Assembly: GCA_032353305.1 (NCBI GenBank)
Contig: JAUCNG010424020.1
Span: 1-10,017, forward strand
Reading direction: 5' to 3'
DNA: 10,017 bases
Source of the DNA: Cephalothrix spiralis
Lineage: Eukaryota; Nemertea; Palaeonemertea; Archinemertea; Cephalotrichidae
Shown: positions 7,810-10,017 of the stretch, in pieces
How the letters are laid out: every line of letters starts with the position of its first letter
Position numbering within the stretch: position 1 is the stretch's first letter
Notes under the pieces: generated by a model
Seen by the model: only the letters and a program-made list of their open reading frames with translations
Databases searched by the model: none
What the model was told of the DNA's origin: nothing
Translations under genes and position numbers: made by a program

Positions 7810-7862
7810 GAAGAAGAAGAAAAAACGGAAAAAATCTGCAAAAATGAAGAAGAAGAAATGCG
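7810..7862 (+). repeat. Paired GAA microsatellite tracts
   Basis: GAAGAAGAAGA (7810-7820) and GAAGAAGAAGAAATGCG (7846-7862) flank an A-rich spacer, and ATGCG adjoins both tracts on their outer sides. The whole region is a purine-rich strand. Similar GAA runs end SINE copy 1 (about 2102), so this could be the tail of an unrecognised decayed element, but no SINE body is seen upstream. Confidence 0.5.
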
Positions 7863-8873
7863 TGATTTGTAAAAAATGAAAAAAGGAGGTTACCGTTCTG
7901 TCCCCTCCTAAAGTTGAAGGAAAATTGCATTTGTATATGCGCATTTATTCCACGACCACCTGCTGTTTACCGCAATAAACATTGCACGTTGCTTTAATCT
8001 TCCAAATTTTTGCCAGTGCGGCACCGGATGCGTTCCGGATTTTGTCCCGGATGACTTATGAACGAATGAGCCAAAAAGTTAAGAAAAATACAAAAATAGA
8101 AAATTCGTTCAATAGAACTATTTTTTTTGAAAAATTGATAAAAATTGCGCAAAGATACATTATTTCTATCTATTTGCTTTCAGACTTTGGCAACTTTTTT
8201 TTGTGTCTGTGTCTTTTGTGTACAAGCTTAATAATGTATTTGTTGAGTATATAATATCAGATCGTTTCGTACTTATCCAAGATATTTCTCTACTTTACCA
8301 TGACAAGCTGTCAACAATTTCCGGATTTTGTTCTCCTTATACATTAAACACTAACGAGAGAAGGAAACTGGTTTTAGTTCCATGTTATAATGACATTTGT
8401 AGGACCCATTTGATGGCCCTTGTATGTCATTTTCTTTAGCATTGTTGAATAACTCGGTATGTGGTACCCATTATATCACCATTAACCAAATCTTCCGTAC
8501 ATTTAGTGCTATAAATCATAAGGTGGTAGTCCAAGAAATGTACAAGAATACGAATTCTGATACCAATAAAGAACCGAATGGTCTGGCTGAAGATTTATTT
8601 GGGTCTTATTGAGGGTTTCCTGTCAATGACTTAGCTTACTGATTTGATTGTGTTGAAAAATGTATTTTATAGCAAAAATTACTGGCTGATTCTGATTCTT
8701 TTTTAGTAAGTACATTGTATGTATATATGTCACAGGTTACAATCATAAGAAAACATTACTATACTAAAGGAGGAAAATAACTACAATTTCCTGATTAAAA
8801 GTCAAATATTTCCATCAATATCAATAACAGCAACATGAATTATACCACGAGATTATGAAGTATTCATCAAGGC

Positions 8874-8916
8874 AAATTAAAAAATGTTATTAACCGTTAA
8901 TAACACTTTTTAATTT
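8874..8916. repeat. 43-bp near-perfect AT palindrome
   Basis: A 21-base arm at 8874-8894 and its partner at 8896-8916 pair with one mismatch around a single central C (TTATTAAC-C-GTTAATAA). It would form a cruciform or a tight RNA hairpin. It is longer and more regular than the other small dyads nearby. Function unknown. Confidence 0.8.
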
Positions 8917-9007
8917 ATCGAGGTGTGACACCTTATTGAACTGATCCATGGTGAACAGCAATCACCAAATGGCTTTCAAACTATGCTTCCGTATACTAGA
9001 TGCTAGA

Positions 9008-9052
9008 GTATAGTCTTTTCCTGGGAATTTTCATATCCCATCAAGACTATAC
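9008..9052. repeat. 10-bp hairpin with 25-nt loop
   Basis: GTATAGTCTT (9008-9017) pairs exactly with AAGACTATAC (9043-9052). The loop holds a second small stem, TGGGA/TCCCA. A run of C follows. This may be a structured transcript or a decayed inverted repeat. Confidence 0.6.
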
Positions 9053-9219
9053 CCCCTTTAGAACCGGTTCTACCATTTTAATCAAAAGAGATCACCGATT
9101 CCCAACTTATAATATTATAAATATTAAGTGCAATATTTATACTTCTTATGATGTTAGTTCAATGTTATTTATCATAAATGATTTTATTCATCAATGTTTA
9201 GTACTATTTCATTTTTGGT

Positions 9220-9248
9220 AATTTTGAAATGCATTTAATTTCAAAATT
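9220..9248. repeat. 11-bp AT hairpin
   Basis: AATTTTGAAAT (9220-9230) pairs exactly with ATTTCAAAATT (9238-9248) over a 7-base loop. It is AT-only in its arms apart from one G/C pair, so chance is quite possible. Confidence 0.55.
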
Positions 9249-9327
9249 GTTAAATACTATTTACGAATTTCCCTAGCGTGACACGGTCAGGCATATATTA
9301 CCAATTTATTCACACTTGTTTATAACG

Positions 9328-9391
9328 GTCTGGTGGACGACTGGTCACTGAATTATCGCTTAGTGGTGCGCGTTCGAGCCTCGTAAGAATC
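9328..9391 (+). pseudogene. Possible tRNA-like relic with B-box-like site
   Basis: CGTTCGAGCCT (9371-9381) matches the pol III B box GGTTCGANNCC except at its first and last bases. Around it GCGCG/CTCGT (9368-9372 with 9380-9384) can make a T-arm stem with four of five pairs. Upstream, GTC-TGGTGGAC-GAC (about 9329-9342) could be a D arm containing the usual GG. There is no convincing anticodon stem or acceptor pairing and no match to the SINE body of the other copies. It may be a decayed tRNA-type SINE head or chance. Confidence 0.28.
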
Positions 9392-9399
9392 TCGAAGAA

Positions 9400-9803
9400 T
9401 TTTTATTTCAATAATTCTCAGATGTACATGTATTACCGATAATTAGACAAAATGTCGGAAAATACTCTATGTTCGTACAGATATTAATCTCTTGTTTACT
9501 AGAGTAATCTGGAGTGATGATTCCGTAAACAGTACTAAACACGTATAAAAACACTCGTGCCTATTATTATATATCATTCATCTATAATGTATTATTCGTA
9601 TTTCCAAATAGTGCAATTAGATGTGTATATTTTTTCCGATGCTCATTTCGGGCAATAATGCTCGACCGGGCCATCAAGCCTTCTTCTTCGTGCAGTCTTG
9701 GTACAATTTCTCTATCTTGTGGCTCTGGCTCCTCTTACTATTTGTAAAGGGACCAAAAAATATTTTCGTAGTAGCCGCGCTATATTATACTGTATGTCAG
9801 GGG
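9400..9803. other. Non-coding stretch, no gene seen
   Basis: AT-rich to about 9640, then somewhat more GC-rich. The frame at 9621-9881 translates to cysteine- and leucine-rich sequence but runs through the hairpin and G-rich tract that follow, has no recognisable domain, and is not credited. Confidence 0.5.
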
Positions 9804-9845
9804 GCATGCACTTTCAAGACAGGGGGTTGTCTTGAAAGTGCATGC
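9804..9845. repeat. Perfect 18-bp hairpin with 6-nt loop
   Basis: GCATGCACTTTCAAGACA (9804-9821) and TGTCTTGAAAGTGCATGC (9828-9845) are exact inverse copies around GGGGGT. Pairing stops abruptly at both outer ends. The string CACTTTCAAGACA recurs a third time at 9885-9897, 76 bp downstream of its first occurrence and in the same orientation. The stem is shorter than an animal microRNA precursor usually is. It could be an end of a foldback element or a structured transcript. Confidence 0.85.
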
Positions 9846-9853
9846 ACCAACCT

Positions 9854-9874
9854 GGGTGGGGTGGGTGTTTTGGG
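9854..9874 (+). other. Canonical G-quadruplex motif
   Basis: Four G-runs (9854-9856, 9858-9861, 9863-9865, 9872-9874) are separated by loops of 1, 1 and 6 bases, satisfying the G3-loop(1-7) pattern on the plus strand. It lies 8 bp after the 18-bp hairpin. Folding in the cell is not demonstrated. Confidence 0.65.
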
Positions 9875-9884
9875 ACATTGATCT

Positions 9885-9897
9885 CACTTTCAAGACA
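9885..9897 (+). repeat. Third copy of the hairpin arm string
   Basis: CACTTTCAAGACA repeats 9809-9821 exactly, and is followed by ACTTTCGAGAC, a near copy of part of itself (9898-9908). This suggests local duplication around the hairpin. Confidence 0.6.
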
Positions 9898-10017
9898 ACT
9901 TTCGAGACGTTGGTGTCCAGAGGCTAATCCCGGGAGGGTCACTCAATACATTTCGGTGACGGGGACGTGCCGCTGGAAAGGGTCCTATTTTCAAAATTGA
10001 CATGACCTAAAAGTAAT

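Larger units (their letters stand above)
6592..8873. other. Long non-coding stretch, no gene seen
   Basis: No gene is supported over 2.3 kb. All open frames are at most about 90 codons, lack recognisable motifs, and several are translations of A- or T-runs. Noted contents are a 12-A run at 6936-6947, an imperfect AAACC...GGTTT palindrome near 6903-6921, the two-unit tandem repeat and dispersed repeat near 7028-7089, loose CTATGGG-type repetition around 7195-7225, the GAA tracts at 7810-7862, and a small CCGGA/TCCGG stem near 8024-8039. Confidence 0.55.
8917..9320. other. Non-coding AT-rich stretch with two small hairpins
   Basis: No gene is supported; the frame at 9000-9221 has no recognisable motif. 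The stretch contains GTATAGTCTT/AAGACTATAC at 9008-9052 and AATTTTGAAAT/ATTTCAAAATT at 9220-9248. Confidence 0.5.

Noticed and set aside
9804-9845. Rho-independent terminator
   Set aside because: The stem-loop is followed by ACCAACC and G-rich sequence rather than a T run, and there is no upstream gene.
9804-9845. MicroRNA precursor
   Set aside because: The paired stem of 18 bp is too short for a typical animal precursor and does not extend beyond the arms; left only as something to test.

Overview
The window looks like eukaryotic, AT-rich, intergenic or intronic DNA with no convincing protein-coding gene. The longest open frames are only about 60-125 codons. None carries a recognisable domain, and several run straight through repeats, as chance frames do in AT-rich sequence. 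There is no Shine-Dalgarno-led gene packing, no operon and no rRNA or intact tRNA. The mixture of tRNA-like SINE sequence, GAA-tailed elements and TA-flanked foldback MITEs suits an invertebrate, perhaps an arthropod. That is inference from repeat style; no host gene is available to test it.

Layout. Positions 1-1830 are unassigned AT-rich sequence with a 16-bp hairpin at 324-366. Positions 1912-2118 hold a probable SINE copy ending in a short GAA run. Positions 2119-3670 are mostly unassigned and carry one copy of a dispersed repeat of about 34 bp. Positions 3674-4165 hold a second, more complete SINE-like copy: a degenerate tRNA-like head with A and B boxes, the same body as the first copy, and a GC-rich block containing three versions of a TCGGCGGC motif. 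Positions 4632-4810 form a foldback MITE flanked by TA.

The main structure is at 5434-6591. A near-palindrome of about 935 bp (5613-6549) starts TA-GGGTGGCGC and ends GCGCCACCC-TA, with almost no central spacer, like a Tc1/mariner-type foldback element. It seems to sit inside one arm of a smaller, older inverted-repeat element whose ends lie near 5434 and 6591.

From 6592 to 8870 there is AT-rich sequence with the second copy of the dispersed repeat, a two-unit tandem repeat and GAA-rich purine tracts. The last 1.1 kb has a 21-bp palindrome (8874-8916), smaller hairpins, a degenerate B-box-like site (9371-9381), a perfect 18-bp hairpin (9804-9845) and a G-quadruplex motif (9854-9874).

There is no gene system to reconstruct. 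The striking theme is the density of foldback sequence, above all the kilobase palindrome, which would make a long double-stranded RNA hairpin if it were transcribed.
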